64,000 nt of DNA from Mycobacterium sp. E1747 (GTDB taxonomy: Bacteria > Actinomycetota > Actinomycetes > Mycobacteriales > Mycobacteriaceae): NCBI RefSeq assembly GCF_001667775.1, contig NZ_LZJI01000203.1, positions 124,001 to 188,000 on the forward strand, read 5' to 3'. A program made the translations under genes and the position numbers. The notes under the pieces are model-generated. The model worked only from the letters and a program-made list of their open reading frames with translations, was not told where the DNA came from and made no database searches. Of the stretch, positions 1-8,882 are shown piece by piece; position 1 is the first letter of the stretch; the number at the start of each line of letters is the position of its first letter.

Positions 1-191
1 CCGATTTCGCTGAAGCTGTCACCGGGCACGTTTTCGACCTTGCGTAATCGCTTTATGGCTGGTTGCGGCTTTTTCGCGTTCACGTCACCCACTTATTGGT
101 CATGATCACCGCTGCGGCGTGATACTTTGCTGATCGGCGTGCCTCGGACACGATACTATCGCCCGATACTGTTCAGCGGCGAGGCAGGGTG
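1..191. other. left-edge non-coding stretch
   Basis: No convincing gene is visible here. It lies downstream of the leftmost crotonase gene. At 156-169 there is CTAT-CGCCCG-ATAC, one base off the GTAY-N6-RTAC palindrome found in front of the operons further right. A gene outside the window could own it, but the match is weak. Confidence 0.4.
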
Positions 192-1112
192 TTACCGAGG
201 AGGGCCATCGGCGCGGACGGCGTCCTTCACCGCGGGGACGATAGGGGGTGCGTCACGCCAGTCCGGTATCCCGTCCTCGGGTTTCGCTCCCACGTACCCG
301 TCGTCATGGATTTCCGCCCAGTGCGAATGATTCAGTTGATGCAGTGAGAATCCTGCTTGCAACGCGTTGTAGAAGCCCATGTTCTCGACTGCTTGGTTGA
401 CGGATTCCTTGATCAGCAGCGAGGTCATCGACGGCAGTGCCGCGATCCGCCGCGCAAAGGCCATGGTCGAGTCGGGTAGGGCGGCGACCGGGAAGACCTT
501 GGACACCATGCCGAGGCGGTAGGCCTCCTCGGCGTCGAGTGAGTCGCCGGTCATGAGGAGTTCTTTGGCCTTGCGCGGACCGAACTCCCATGGGTGAGCG
601 AAGTACTCAAGCCCACACATGCCAAGTCGGGTGCCGACTACGTCGGCGAAGGTGGTGTCTTCGGCCGCGACTATGAAATCGCATGCCCACATCAGCATCA
701 GACCGGCTGCGAACACCGGCCCGTGTACCTGGGCGATCGTAACTTTTCGCAGGTTACGCCAGCGCCACGTGTTCTGGTAGAAGTAATGCCACTCCTGCAG
801 CATCCGTGCCTCGGTGCCCACCCTGGTGCCACCGTTGATCGCGTAACTCGGATGGAAATCGGGGCTGCCGGGAGTCATCTCCGCGAGATGCTCGCGGGAG
901 CCGAGGTCGTGGCCGGAGGAGAACATTGGTCCAGCGCCGGCCAGGACGATAACCCGGACTGCGTCGTCGGCCTCCGCGCGTAGAAACGCTTGGTCGAGCT
1001 CGACGAGCAGGCCCCGGTTCTGTGCGTTGCGCGAGCGCACGCGGTTGAGCGTGATGCGCACGATGCGACCGTCGTCGAATTCCTCGTAAGTGATGTATTT
1101 GGCCTCAGCCAC
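192..1112 (-). CDS. crotonase (enoyl-CoA hydratase/isomerase) family protein
   Basis: This 306-residue protein has the crotonase fold, with an oxyanion-hole segment (SSGHDLGS, about residues 65-72) and a HGPVFAAG segment near residue 129. Members act on acyl-CoA thioesters by hydration, isomerisation or C-C cleavage. The start is a GTG at 1110-1112. It is about 45 residues longer than a classical hydratase. Aligned by eye with mitochondrial enoyl-CoA hydratase, both catalytic glutamates are replaced (Met and Val), so classical hydratase activity is doubtful. It is the last gene of the leftward operon that begins with the VOC gene at 5190, 44 bases after the CoA ligase. The family call is solid; the reaction is unknown. 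Confidence 0.88.
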   Translation of the reverse strand: MAEAKYITYEEFDDGRIVRITLNRVRSRNAQNRGLLVELDQAFLRAEADDAVRVIVLAGAGPMFSSGHDLGSREHLAEMTPGSPDFHPSYAINGGTRVGTEARMLQEWHYFYQNTWRWRNLRKVTIAQVHGPVFAAGLMLMWACDFIVAAEDTTFADVVGTRLGMCGLEYFAHPWEFGPRKAKELLMTGDSLDAEEAYRLGMVSKVFPVAALPDSTMAFARRIAALPSMTSLLIKESVNQAVENMGFYNALQAGFSLHQLNHSHWAEIHDDGYVGAKPEDGIPDWRDAPPIVPAVKDAVRADGPPR

Positions 1113-1156
1113 AATGTCCTCCAGCGGTTGATTTGGTCATGAATGTCGTTGCGGTG

Positions 1157-2689
1157 CTAGCCCTGGATCTGCCGTTCGCCGTCGACCCAGTAGGGCTGGC
1201 GAAGCTTGCGGCGCAGCAACTTGCCCGCGGAATTTCTCGGCAGCTCGTCCAGGAAGTCGAACTTCTGCGGGCACTTGAACCCGGCCAGTAGTGCTTTGCA
1301 GTGTGTCCGCAAGTCCGCCTCGGTCACCGTCGCTCCGGGGCGCACGACGACTGCGGCAGCGACAGCTTCGCCCCACTTGTCGTCCGGAACGCCGAACACG
1401 GCGGCATCGGTCACGCTCGGGTGACGCGCCAACGCATGTTCGACCTCGAGTGGATACACATTGAAGCCACCCGAAATGATCATGTCGTTCTTGCGGTCAA
1501 CGAGATGCAGAAAGCCGTCTTCGTCCAGATAGCCAACGTCACCGGTGCGAAACCATCCGTCGGCGCCGAGCACTTTCGCGGTCGCCACATCGTTGTTCCA
1601 ATAGCCGGCCATCACATGGGCGCCGCGTGTGGTGATCTCACCGACTTGGCCGTGAGAGATAGCTTCGCCGTCCTCGTTGCGGATCGCGACCTCGACGTGT
1701 GGGACCGGTCTGCCCGCCGACCCCAGTCGCGCCGACCCGGGTCGATGGTCCTCACGCCGCAGTGTCGCTACGGGAAACTGCGCTTCGCTCAGTCCGTAGA
1801 ATTGCAGCAGTCGATCGCCGAATACGGCTAGCGCGTTAGAGATGTTCTCGGTCGAGATCGGCGAGCCTGCATAGAACACCGCTTTGAGATTCGCGAACTG
1901 CGCTAGTGGTTGGCCGGCGGCGTGTTCGGTGATCATCTTGATAATGGTGGGCACCAGAAAGCTGGCTGTCACATTCCATTCCTGGACCCAGTTGACGAAA
2001 GTCTCGGCCCCGGAGAATTCGAGAGGTATCTGTCGCACGCCGCGGAGCAGGCAAGGCAGCACCATGGCTCCGCTGGCGTGGGTCAAGGGCGTGACGTGCA
2101 GCATCACGTCCTGGGTGCCCAGATCCGGTAACTCGATCAGGGTATTTCGGTCGATTTCCACCTTGGACCTTTGGGTGATGACGGCACCCTTGGGTTTGCC
2201 CGTTGTGCCCGAGGTGTACTGGATGAGCGCCGGGATCGTGGACGGTATCGCTGCGGCGTCCTCGTCAGCCGGCGCAATACTTCGTGACTGCTCAACGATC
2301 TCGGTGCTCAGCAGCCAGATGGGACACGAAACCCGCGCCTTGATGCTCTGGATTCCCGGCTCGAACTCGGGGTCGTAAATGCAGGCGCTGGCTCCACAGT
2401 CCTCGAGAATGTAGGCATACTCTTCGGGGCTGAGGCGGGCGTTGACCGCGACGCGAGCGATTCCAGCCCGGTACATCGCGATCTCGCACAGCACAAAGTT
2501 CATGCTGTTGCGTTGCAGGATAACGATCCGGTCTCCGGGGCGCAGGCCCAGTTGTCGGTACAGGCCGACGATCCGCCCGGTGACGTCCCCTAATTCGGTG
2601 AAGGTATATGACGACCGGCCGTCCGCGAAGGCGACAGCCGGACCATAGCGTGCGATTGCAGCGTTGATGGTCTGCCCGACGTTGTGCAC
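1157..2689 (-). CDS. acyl-CoA synthetase (ANL superfamily, FadD-like)
   Basis: A 510-residue adenylate-forming enzyme that should activate a carboxylic acid with ATP and then CoA. The phosphate-binding loop YTSGTTGKPKG is at about residues 158-168. QFYGLSEAQ follows, then the hinge region GWFRTGDVGYLDEDG and the C-terminal lysine loop RNSAGKLLRRK. The start is GTG at 2687-2689. It sits 62 bases downstream of a crotonase gene and 44 bases upstream of another, all on the minus strand, so it is part of one operon. Length and motifs are normal for the family. The substrate cannot be told; the neighbouring crotonases and VOC protein suggest a catabolic acid rather than a membrane lipid precursor. 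Confidence 0.92.
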   Translation of the reverse strand: MHNVGQTINAAIARYGPAVAFADGRSSYTFTELGDVTGRIVGLYRQLGLRPGDRIVILQRNSMNFVLCEIAMYRAGIARVAVNARLSPEEYAYILEDCGASACIYDPEFEPGIQSIKARVSCPIWLLSTEIVEQSRSIAPADEDAAAIPSTIPALIQYTSGTTGKPKGAVITQRSKVEIDRNTLIELPDLGTQDVMLHVTPLTHASGAMVLPCLLRGVRQIPLEFSGAETFVNWVQEWNVTASFLVPTIIKMITEHAAGQPLAQFANLKAVFYAGSPISTENISNALAVFGDRLLQFYGLSEAQFPVATLRREDHRPGSARLGSAGRPVPHVEVAIRNEDGEAISHGQVGEITTRGAHVMAGYWNNDVATAKVLGADGWFRTGDVGYLDEDGFLHLVDRKNDMIISGGFNVYPLEVEHALARHPSVTDAAVFGVPDDKWGEAVAAAVVVRPGATVTEADLRTHCKALLAGFKCPQKFDFLDELPRNSAGKLLRRKLRQPYWVDGERQIQG

Positions 2690-2751
2690 TTGGCCTTCCT
2701 TTTCGCCAGGATCTTCGAACTTGTGAATCGTCGTGATGAGGTGACGGCTAG

Positions 2752-3513
2752 CTAATTGAAGGACGGCGGGCGCCGTTCGCGATAGGCACTCCGAGCTTCG
2801 TGGGCGTCAGGAGAAGAGACGTTCACGGTCTGATGACGCATTTCCAAGGCCAAAGCCTTGGGCAGATCCAATTCCGCAACGTGATCCAGCAGCTGCTTGT
2901 TTGAGCTCAGAGCCGACCGTGCACCGCGTGCGAGCCGCCGCGCCCAGCCGTCGGCGACGTCATCGAGTTCGTCGACGGGCACCACCCGGTTGACCAACCC
3001 CAGCGCCCCGGCGTCCGCGGCACTGAGCAGGTCCCCGAAGAAGGCGATCTCCCGGGCTCGATAAGCGCCGACGGACCGGCAGAGTTGCCACGAGATGCCC
3101 ATATCCATCGATAGCCCCCGCTGCGCGAAAACGGCGCTGAAGACCGACCGTTCGCTGGCAACGATGAGATCGCAGGCTAGCGCGAGGCTCCAACCGCCAC
3201 CCACCGCCGGCCCATCGACTTTGGCGATCACCGGTTTTGGGAGGTCGCGCAGCCGCAGGATCACGTCATTCATCAACTGCAACCGTGTGAGCCGTTGCTC
3301 GTCGGACTTGGCCTCGCTGAGGTCGGCGCCTCCGCAGAATGCTCCGCCTGAGCCCGTGATCACCACCACGCGGTCCGCCTCGCGCGTGTTGGCCTCATCG
3401 AGCGCCGTCAGCAGCTCCTGGAGCATCGCGGTGTTCAGGGCATTCCGCACTTCTGGCCGTCGCAGCGTCAGCTGAACCACACCTTCGCAGCGTCCCACCA
3501 GAACAGTGCTCAT
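2752..3513 (-). CDS. crotonase family protein
   Basis: A 253-residue crotonase-fold protein with RRPEVRNALN near residue 19, the oxyanion-hole segment GAFCGGADLSEA near residue 56, and DGPAVGGGWSLALACD near residue 101. Its ATG overlaps the stop of the preceding crotonase gene by four bases (ATGA, 3510-3513), so the two are translationally coupled. Positions matching the two catalytic glutamates of enoyl-CoA hydratase are Ser and Phe, so it is probably not a standard hydratase. Isomerase, thioesterase or C-C hydrolase activity on an acyl-CoA is possible. Confidence 0.9.
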   Translation of the reverse strand: MSTVLVGRCEGVVQLTLRRPEVRNALNTAMLQELLTALDEANTREADRVVVITGSGGAFCGGADLSEAKSDEQRLTRLQLMNDVILRLRDLPKPVIAKVDGPAVGGGWSLALACDLIVASERSVFSAVFAQRGLSMDMGISWQLCRSVGAYRAREIAFFGDLLSAADAGALGLVNRVVPVDELDDVADGWARRLARGARSALSSNKQLLDHVAELDLPKALALEMRHQTVNVSSPDAHEARSAYRERRPPSFN

Positions 3514-4283
3514 CGGCCGTGCCGGAGTTTGGTCAGGCTATCGGCGAAGCTGGGCAGAGCGAACGTTTCGCTCTCGGCGGCGAACGCGAAGTCGATCACG
3601 CTGGACACCATGCGTTCTAAGTGGATGTTGAGGACGCGCTTGGTGTCCTGGAGCGCTTGCCGTGGTTGTGCGGCAAGCCTGTCCGCCAACGCGAAGGCAC
3701 GCTCCATGAGCTGCTCGGCGGGGACGACCTCGTTTGCCAACCCGATCCGCTCGGCGGTGACGGCGTCGACGCGGTCACCCGTATAGAGGTACTGCTTCAC
3801 GCGGGACATGCTCATGAAGGCGGGCCAGGCCAGCACTCCGCCGTCCGCTGCGACCAGCCCCAAAGACACGTGCGGATCGGCGAAATATGCTTTATCGCTC
3901 ATCAGAACGAGGTCGCACAGTACTGCGATGCTGCAACCCAGTCCTACCGCGGGGCCATTGACGGCCGCGATGATCGGCACCGGGAAAGCGACCATCTCTC
4001 GGACGATCTGCCGCGCCTCGGCGAGCAGCCCGTACCGATAATCGGCGTCACGGGCGGCCCGTTCGATCACGTCAAAGTCTCCGCCGGCAGAGAACGCGCG
4101 TCCGGCTCCGGTGAGGACGACGACGTGAATATCTGTGTCAGCGGCCAACGATCGCCAAATGTTGGCGAGGGCGTAATGAATCGTCGGGTTCGCGGCGTTG
4201 AGGTGTTCTGGACGATTCAACGTGACCAATCGCACCGGCCCAGTACCGCTGACCACGACGTCGTCGTTGTCTTTAACACTCAC
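3510..4283 (-). CDS. crotonase family protein
   Basis: A crotonase-fold protein of 257 residues. I start it at the GTG at 4281-4283, which gives the usual family length and a 43-base gap to the VOC gene. The longer open frame up to 4397 would run into that gene and adds a sequence with no family resemblance. Motifs are TGAGRAFSAGGDF and NGPAVGLGCS. The hydratase glutamates are replaced by Ser and His. It closely resembles the crotonase at 49610-50377: both carry SAGGDF, GPAVGLGCS, LVAADGG and KRVLNIHLER, so they are paralogues. It is the second gene of the leftward operon and is coupled to the next crotonase by a 4-base overlap. Confidence 0.88.
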   Translation of the reverse strand: MSVKDNDDVVVSGTGPVRLVTLNRPEHLNAANPTIHYALANIWRSLAADTDIHVVVLTGAGRAFSAGGDFDVIERAARDADYRYGLLAEARQIVREMVAFPVPIIAAVNGPAVGLGCSIAVLCDLVLMSDKAYFADPHVSLGLVAADGGVLAWPAFMSMSRVKQYLYTGDRVDAVTAERIGLANEVVPAEQLMERAFALADRLAAQPRQALQDTKRVLNIHLERMVSSVIDFAFAAESETFALPSFADSLTKLRHGR

Positions 4284-4326
4284 TGGCGAAGCTACTCTCT
4301 CGTGTCGGTGATGGGCTTTCGACGAC

Positions 4327-5190
4327 TTACGCGCCAGCGGTGACGAATTCGAGACGCACTCCGTAATTCGTGGCGGCGGGGACCACCACCACGGCATCGC
4401 TAACCTGTTCGGCGATAACCGAATTGGCGGTTAGGTGCTTGACAACGCGAGCTGGGTCCTCGACAGCGAAGGTCACACTGTAGATCGATTCACCACGCCG
4501 GTCCACGTATTCGCCTGCGGCCGAGTCCGTCGCTCCGCTGACCAGTCCCATGATGGTGTTAGCAGCCGTGAAGTAGCGCACACCGTTGTCGGCGCTGGGC
4601 CCACAGGTCACTTCGGTGGCCCCGGTGAGACCTTGCCAGCGCTTTGCTGCGAGGTCGGTGTCGTCGACCGCGACGGTGAAGTTGCGCACTCCGTGGATAC
4701 CAAGCGGATGCTCGTCGCGCCAGTAAGGCTGCGGGGTGACGCCCTTCATGCCGGGGGGCAGTTCCGAGGTGTACCAAGTCCCGATGTAGCACTCCAGGGC
4801 TAGGCCGAACAGATCGTCGGGTTCGCTGACGAACCACATGCCGGGGTAGTACTTCTTCTTCGGCTCGTAGCGGATGCCAACGCCGTGCTCCTTGAGTGCG
4901 TCCTTGGCCGCTTGCAGATCGGTCACGCCCCACTCGATGCCGATGAAGCCGGGTCCCTTGTCGCGGAGGATCTGCGCGACACCGTTTGTCGAGTCGGGTT
5001 CGGGACCAAAGATTTCGAATAGGGTTGGGCCGAGAGTGATGAGGGATGCGCTCACATCATCGGGGCGGTTAGGGGGCAGTAGTTCCCAGTTCAGCACTGC
5101 GCCGATGTTTTCGGTGAAGTGCTGCTGGGCGCCGGCGTAGTCTTCCACCACGAAGTTGAGGTGTTGGATGGTGTCGAGTTCCAGTGTCAT
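4327..5190 (-). CDS. two-domain VOC (glyoxalase/extradiol dioxygenase-like) protein
   Basis: A 287-residue protein with two vicinal-oxygen-chelate repeats. The first starts near residue 8 (IQHLNFVVEDYAGAQQHF) and the second near residue 168 (IHGVRNFTVAVDDTDLAAKRW). Such proteins bind a metal and include extradiol dioxygenases, epimerases and glyoxalases. His near residue 10, His near residue 169 and several Glu residues could be ligands, but I cannot fix the metal set by eye. GAGAGGAC just before the ATG is a good ribosome site. It is the first gene of an operon with three crotonases and a CoA ligase, and palindrome site A lies 107 bases upstream. Substrate unknown. Confidence 0.82.
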   Translation of the reverse strand: MTLELDTIQHLNFVVEDYAGAQQHFTENIGAVLNWELLPPNRPDDVSASLITLGPTLFEIFGPEPDSTNGVAQILRDKGPGFIGIEWGVTDLQAAKDALKEHGVGIRYEPKKKYYPGMWFVSEPDDLFGLALECYIGTWYTSELPPGMKGVTPQPYWRDEHPLGIHGVRNFTVAVDDTDLAAKRWQGLTGATEVTCGPSADNGVRYFTAANTIMGLVSGATDSAAGEYVDRRGESIYSVTFAVEDPARVVKHLTANSVIAEQVSDAVVVVPAATNYGVRLEFVTAGA

Positions 5191-5297
5191 GACAGGTCCT
5201 CTCTTTGGTCATGGTCGGTGACGTGCGTAGTAGGCCAGCGTCGCTCATCAATTGAGCGCGCGCTCCGTAATCCGGCACCACACTTGCACACGATTCT

Positions 5298-5311
5298 GTA
5301 TCTCAGAGTAC
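5298..5311. promoter_or_regulatory. GTAY-N6-RTAC operator, site A
   Basis: GTAT-CTCAGA-GTAC lies in the 199-base gap upstream of the VOC operon. The flanks resemble site D closely (CTGTATCT before, AGTACTA after). This is one of nine such sites in the island. Confidence 0.55.
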
Positions 5312-5389
5312 TATATTCATATAAACTGATTGGGCACCGCGGTTGCGCAATGTCGATCAATTGGTGCGAAAGCCTCATCACGATCACGC

Positions 5390-6994
5390 TCAAGCCATCG
5401 AGCCGCGACGTCGATCCGCGGCCCACTCTCGGAGCACGGTCTTTTGGACCTTGCCGGTGGCGTTGATCGGGAGCGCGTCGACTAGCTCAACTGCCCGCGG
5501 CACCTTGTAGTTCGCCATCTCGCCGCGCGCCCATTCCACGATCTCCTCGGGCTCGACCTGGACGCCCGGTCGCGGCCGGATGTAGGCGAATCCGACCTCG
5601 CCAAGTCGCTCGTCGGGCACGCCGATCACGGCTGCCTCGGCGATGAGGGGATGGCGCAAAAGCAGGTTCTCGATTTCGGCGGGGTAAGCATTGAAGCCGC
5701 CGACGATGAACATGTCCTTCAGCCGGCCGACGATGTGCAGGCGGCGCTCGGCATCAAGAACCCCGAGATCGCCGGTCTTAAGCCATCCGTCGGGAGTGAT
5801 GGTGGCAGCGGTCCCGCTGGGGTCATCCAAGTAGCCCAGCATCACACCCGGGCTCCGCAGCCAGATCTCGCCGGGGGATTCGAGCGGCAGATCCGATCCA
5901 GCCTCATCCACGATCCGGATATCGACACCGGGCCGGGGGTGGCCGGAGGAGTTCACGATTGTGTCCGCGTCGTCGCTGGGACTGGTGCCGGCCACGGTGC
6001 CGGCCTCGGTCAGGCCGTATCCGTTGAGGATCTTGATCGAGGGCATGGCATCGAAGATCCGGTCCATGACCTCCACCGGCAGATCGGTCGCGCCGGTGAC
6101 GGCCATGCGCAGGCTCGAGAGGTCCGTGCGGGACCGGTCGGGATGGTCCAGGATGCCCTGGAAAAGAGTGGGCGGCCCCGGCATCACGCTGATGCGATGG
6201 CCTTGCACGTGCGAAAGTACTTGTCCCACATCGAAGACTGGCTCGGGGAACATCGCGGCTCCGGACGCCAGCGCGGCGAGGATTCCCGCCTTAAGTCCAA
6301 ACATGTGGAAATATGGGTTGACCATCAGATAGCGGTCATCGCTTCGTAGATCAGTTTGATTCACGTAGTCACACGCAACGTGCAGGGTCTGGGCGTGGGT
6401 CATCATCACGCCCTTGGGGATTCCGGTCGTTCCCGAGGTGAATAGGATGTCGGCGATGTCGTCCGATGCGACCTTGATGCGCCGGAGATCCACCTCATGT
6501 AGAGCCGGGTCGGTTTGTCGCGCAAGGAATTCCGACCACGAGACCGCCCCGGGGGTGGTCTGGCCGTGCAGGACGACGATGGTCTGCAGATCGGGCAGGT
6601 CAATGGCGGTCGAGCGCAGTAGCTCGACGTAGTCGGTGCCGAGGAACCCGGCGACGGTGCACAACACCCGGGCGCGGCTGCGTAGCAGGATATCGGCGGC
6701 TTCGCGGCCCTTGAACCGAGTGTTGATGGGAACCAGCGTCGCTCCGGCCAGGATCAATCCGAGGTAGGCGATGACCCACTCTGCACTGTTGAACGCCCAG
6801 ATTGCGACACGGTCACCGGGCCGCACTCCGGACTCGACGAACGCTGCCGCGCAGGTTCGTGCTCGCTCAAATAGCTCGGCGTAGGTCAACTGAGTGTCAC
6901 GGTCGGAGATGGCGAGCCGCTCGCCGTGGATTTCGGCCGCCGATGCAGCGAGTTCGGCGATCGAACGCCACGGAACCGGTACGCTCGCCGACAT
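5390..6994 (-). CDS. FadD3-like acyl-CoA synthetase
   Basis: A 534-residue ANL-superfamily CoA ligase. Motifs are FTSGTTGIPKG (about 185-195), NGYGLTEAG, GWLKTGDLGVLD, and the lysine loop INATGKVQK. Recalled features of mycobacterial FadD3, the ligase for the propionate side chain of steroid ring C/D remnants, match in several places: ADILFTSGTTG, VMPGPPTLFQ (FadD3 has VLPGPPTIYQ), and the hinge VGGFNAYPAEIE. This is family resemblance, not proof of the same substrate. The ATG is at 6992-6994. The SDR gene at 7072-7836 lies 77 bases upstream on the same strand, so the two probably share the promoter with site B. Confidence 0.9.
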   Translation of the reverse strand: MSASVPVPWRSIAELAASAAEIHGERLAISDRDTQLTYAELFERARTCAAAFVESGVRPGDRVAIWAFNSAEWVIAYLGLILAGATLVPINTRFKGREAADILLRSRARVLCTVAGFLGTDYVELLRSTAIDLPDLQTIVVLHGQTTPGAVSWSEFLARQTDPALHEVDLRRIKVASDDIADILFTSGTTGIPKGVMMTHAQTLHVACDYVNQTDLRSDDRYLMVNPYFHMFGLKAGILAALASGAAMFPEPVFDVGQVLSHVQGHRISVMPGPPTLFQGILDHPDRSRTDLSSLRMAVTGATDLPVEVMDRIFDAMPSIKILNGYGLTEAGTVAGTSPSDDADTIVNSSGHPRPGVDIRIVDEAGSDLPLESPGEIWLRSPGVMLGYLDDPSGTAATITPDGWLKTGDLGVLDAERRLHIVGRLKDMFIVGGFNAYPAEIENLLLRHPLIAEAAVIGVPDERLGEVGFAYIRPRPGVQVEPEEIVEWARGEMANYKVPRAVELVDALPINATGKVQKTVLREWAADRRRGSMA

Positions 6995-7071
6995 TTACGC
7001 ACACTCCATTCGCCATGCCACCGGCTCCCGTTGCCGGCGGTGTCTGCAGACCCTGATCGTGCGATCTCGGG

Positions 7072-7836
7072 TCAGCGAGTTACCGTCAAGCCCCCGTCGA
7101 CGCCGATCAGCTGGCCGGTGGAGAACGCCGACAAGTCGCTGGCGAGGAACGTGTAGGCGCCGGCGCATTCTTCGACGGTTCCGAAGCGCTTCATCGCTAC
7201 GTGCTGCATCATCCAGTTCTCGACTTCGGCCATCTGTTCCTCGGTGTAGCCGGCGCCGAATTGCTCCATGATGGGGGTGAAGGCCAAGGGGTTGACCATG
7301 TTGACGCGAATGTTGTACTGCGCCCAGTCACGTGCGCAGGTGCGCGACCACCCGACGACCGCGCCCTTGGCTGCGCCGTACGCGGCGGTGCCCGGCCAAC
7401 CCTCGACCGCAGCGTAGCTCGCGGTGTTGGTGATGCTCCCGCCCGCGTCCTTCAAGTGCGGGAACACGGCCTGATTGGCCTGGATGGTGCCGAAGGCGTG
7501 GATCGCGAACTCGTCGCGCAGATCCTCGTCAGTGAAGTCCTCGGGCGCCTTGGTGATGACGATGCCGGCGCACATGGTGAAGTTGTCGAGCCCGCCGAGC
7601 TCCTTGACCGCCCAATCGACGGCAGCGAAGGTCTCGTCGCGGTCACGCAGGTCAACCTGCTTGAATATCGCGCGTCCTGGCCCTTCCAGAGAGGCTTGCT
7701 CGGCCACCTTCTCGCCGGCCGGGTCGATGTCGAACGACACCACCGATGCGCCTTCCCGCACGAAGCGTTCGAGCGCTGCGGCCCCGATACCGCTCGCCGA
7801 GCCGGTGACGATCGCTCGCTTGCCTTCAAGAAGCAT
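7072..7836 (-). CDS. SDR family oxidoreductase
   Basis: A 254-residue classical short-chain dehydrogenase. The N-terminal cofactor loop is TGSASGIG (about 11-18). Asp at the end of beta-2 (SFDID) suggests NAD(H) preference. NTASYAAVEG and YGAAKG supply the catalytic Ser, Tyr and Lys, and FSTGQLIGVDGG is the usual C-terminal motif. One difference is that the typical NNAG segment reads MCAG here. A ribosome site (AAGGAGAG on the minus strand) precedes the ATG. It is the first gene of a two-gene operon with the FadD3-like ligase, and palindrome site B is 31 bases upstream. Confidence 0.92.
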   Translation of the reverse strand: MLLEGKRAIVTGSASGIGAAALERFVREGASVVSFDIDPAGEKVAEQASLEGPGRAIFKQVDLRDRDETFAAVDWAVKELGGLDNFTMCAGIVITKAPEDFTDEDLRDEFAIHAFGTIQANQAVFPHLKDAGGSITNTASYAAVEGWPGTAAYGAAKGAVVGWSRTCARDWAQYNIRVNMVNPLAFTPIMEQFGAGYTEEQMAEVENWMMQHVAMKRFGTVEECAGAYTFLASDLSAFSTGQLIGVDGGLTVTR

Positions 7837-7867
7837 GTCTCTCCTTTAAGATTCGGCCCGAGATATT

Positions 7868-7881
7868 GTATTGTGGGATAC
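7868..7881. promoter_or_regulatory. GTAY-N6-RTAC operator, site B
   Basis: GTAT-TGTGGG-ATAC, with perfect inverted ends, lies 31 bases upstream of the SDR start at 7836. This is a position where a bound protein would cover the core promoter. Confidence 0.55.
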
Positions 7882-7960
7882 TAGATACGGCTGAATGTTC
7901 CCGTCAAGGTCCGGTTCTCGATCCGTCGATGACGCCAGATTCGGCCGGTATCGACTGCGT

Positions 7961-8788
7961 TCACTTCGACCGCAGGCTGGGATGCTGACCGGCGGTGGGT
8001 CGCAGAATCGCTTGCTGTGAGAACGAGGCGACAAGCAGCCCTGACTCGGTATACGCCGCGCCGCGGCCATACACCCATCCAGCCCCCGCGAACGTGCTCG
8101 TCTGCTCGAAGAGTAACCATCGCTCGATACTCGAGAGGTCGTGGAAGACGACGTCGCTCGACGTGATCACGGTGAGCATGCCGCGGTGCGCTTCGCCCAT
8201 CCCGAACCCGCGATGCGGCAACACCGCTGCGCTGACGAGGTATTCGTTGGCGTGAAACGCCACGAATGCGGTGCGCGACGTTCCGGGCGGAACACCGTCG
8301 CAGTCGACCCACACCTGCCACGTCGGGGGCCATTCGCCGTCGGCATCGAACGGATTGACGTCGCCGACGACGGTCGCAAAACCCGGATGGGGGGAAAACG
8401 CTTGCGGCGTTGGGGCGTTGGGCACTGGCGGCAGCATGTCGGGGCCAGTGGCGTGTTCGAGCGCCGAGTCGCCGGCGGGTCCGACGACGACGTGCGCGAC
8501 GGCGATCTGGCGGCCCTGCGCGACTGAAACCGAACGCACGCCAAGGGTCCGGCCAGCGTGAATGTCGTCCACCGTGAGTGTGAGGCCACCCGTGGGAACC
8601 GCACTGCGGAAGAAGGTCGCGTGCATCGAGCGAATCGGCGCCCCGTCATCACCGGCGGCCGCGACGATCAGTCCCGCGACGGTGCCAGCGTCGACCACTC
8701 CCGCGCCGCGGTCGTAGGGATCAGCCTCAAATACCCGGTCACCGATGCGGTGCGGGGTCAGGGATGTGACGAGGTCCCTCAGCTGCAT
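7961..8788 (-). CDS. acyl-CoA thioesterase-like protein (double hotdog)
   Basis: A 275-residue protein with two hotdog halves, resembling TesB-type acyl-CoA thioesterases. The first half contains SMHATFFRSAVPTGGLTLTVDDIHAGRTLG; the second contains TSRTAFVAFHANEYLVSAAV and ends with GRGAAYTESGLLVASFSQ. I start it at the ATG at 8786-8788 (MQLRDLV). The longer open frame to 9001 overlaps the CoA-transferase gene and encodes an unrelated Pro/Ala-rich stretch. It is the last gene of the leftward operon beginning at 13084. It probably releases CoA from an intermediate or product. Confidence 0.8.
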   Translation of the reverse strand: MQLRDLVTSLTPHRIGDRVFEADPYDRGAGVVDAGTVAGLIVAAAGDDGAPIRSMHATFFRSAVPTGGLTLTVDDIHAGRTLGVRSVSVAQGRQIAVAHVVVGPAGDSALEHATGPDMLPPVPNAPTPQAFSPHPGFATVVGDVNPFDADGEWPPTWQVWVDCDGVPPGTSRTAFVAFHANEYLVSAAVLPHRGFGMGEAHRGMLTVITSSDVVFHDLSSIERWLLFEQTSTFAGAGWVYGRGAAYTESGLLVASFSQQAILRPTAGQHPSLRSK

Positions 8789-8882
8789 CGTCGCTCCATT
8801 CGGGGCAGAGCCAAAGTCGTCCGATGGGTTAGTGTCGCTGGCCGCTGCCCACGGCCACGCGTCGGCGTGACTCGAATGGCCA

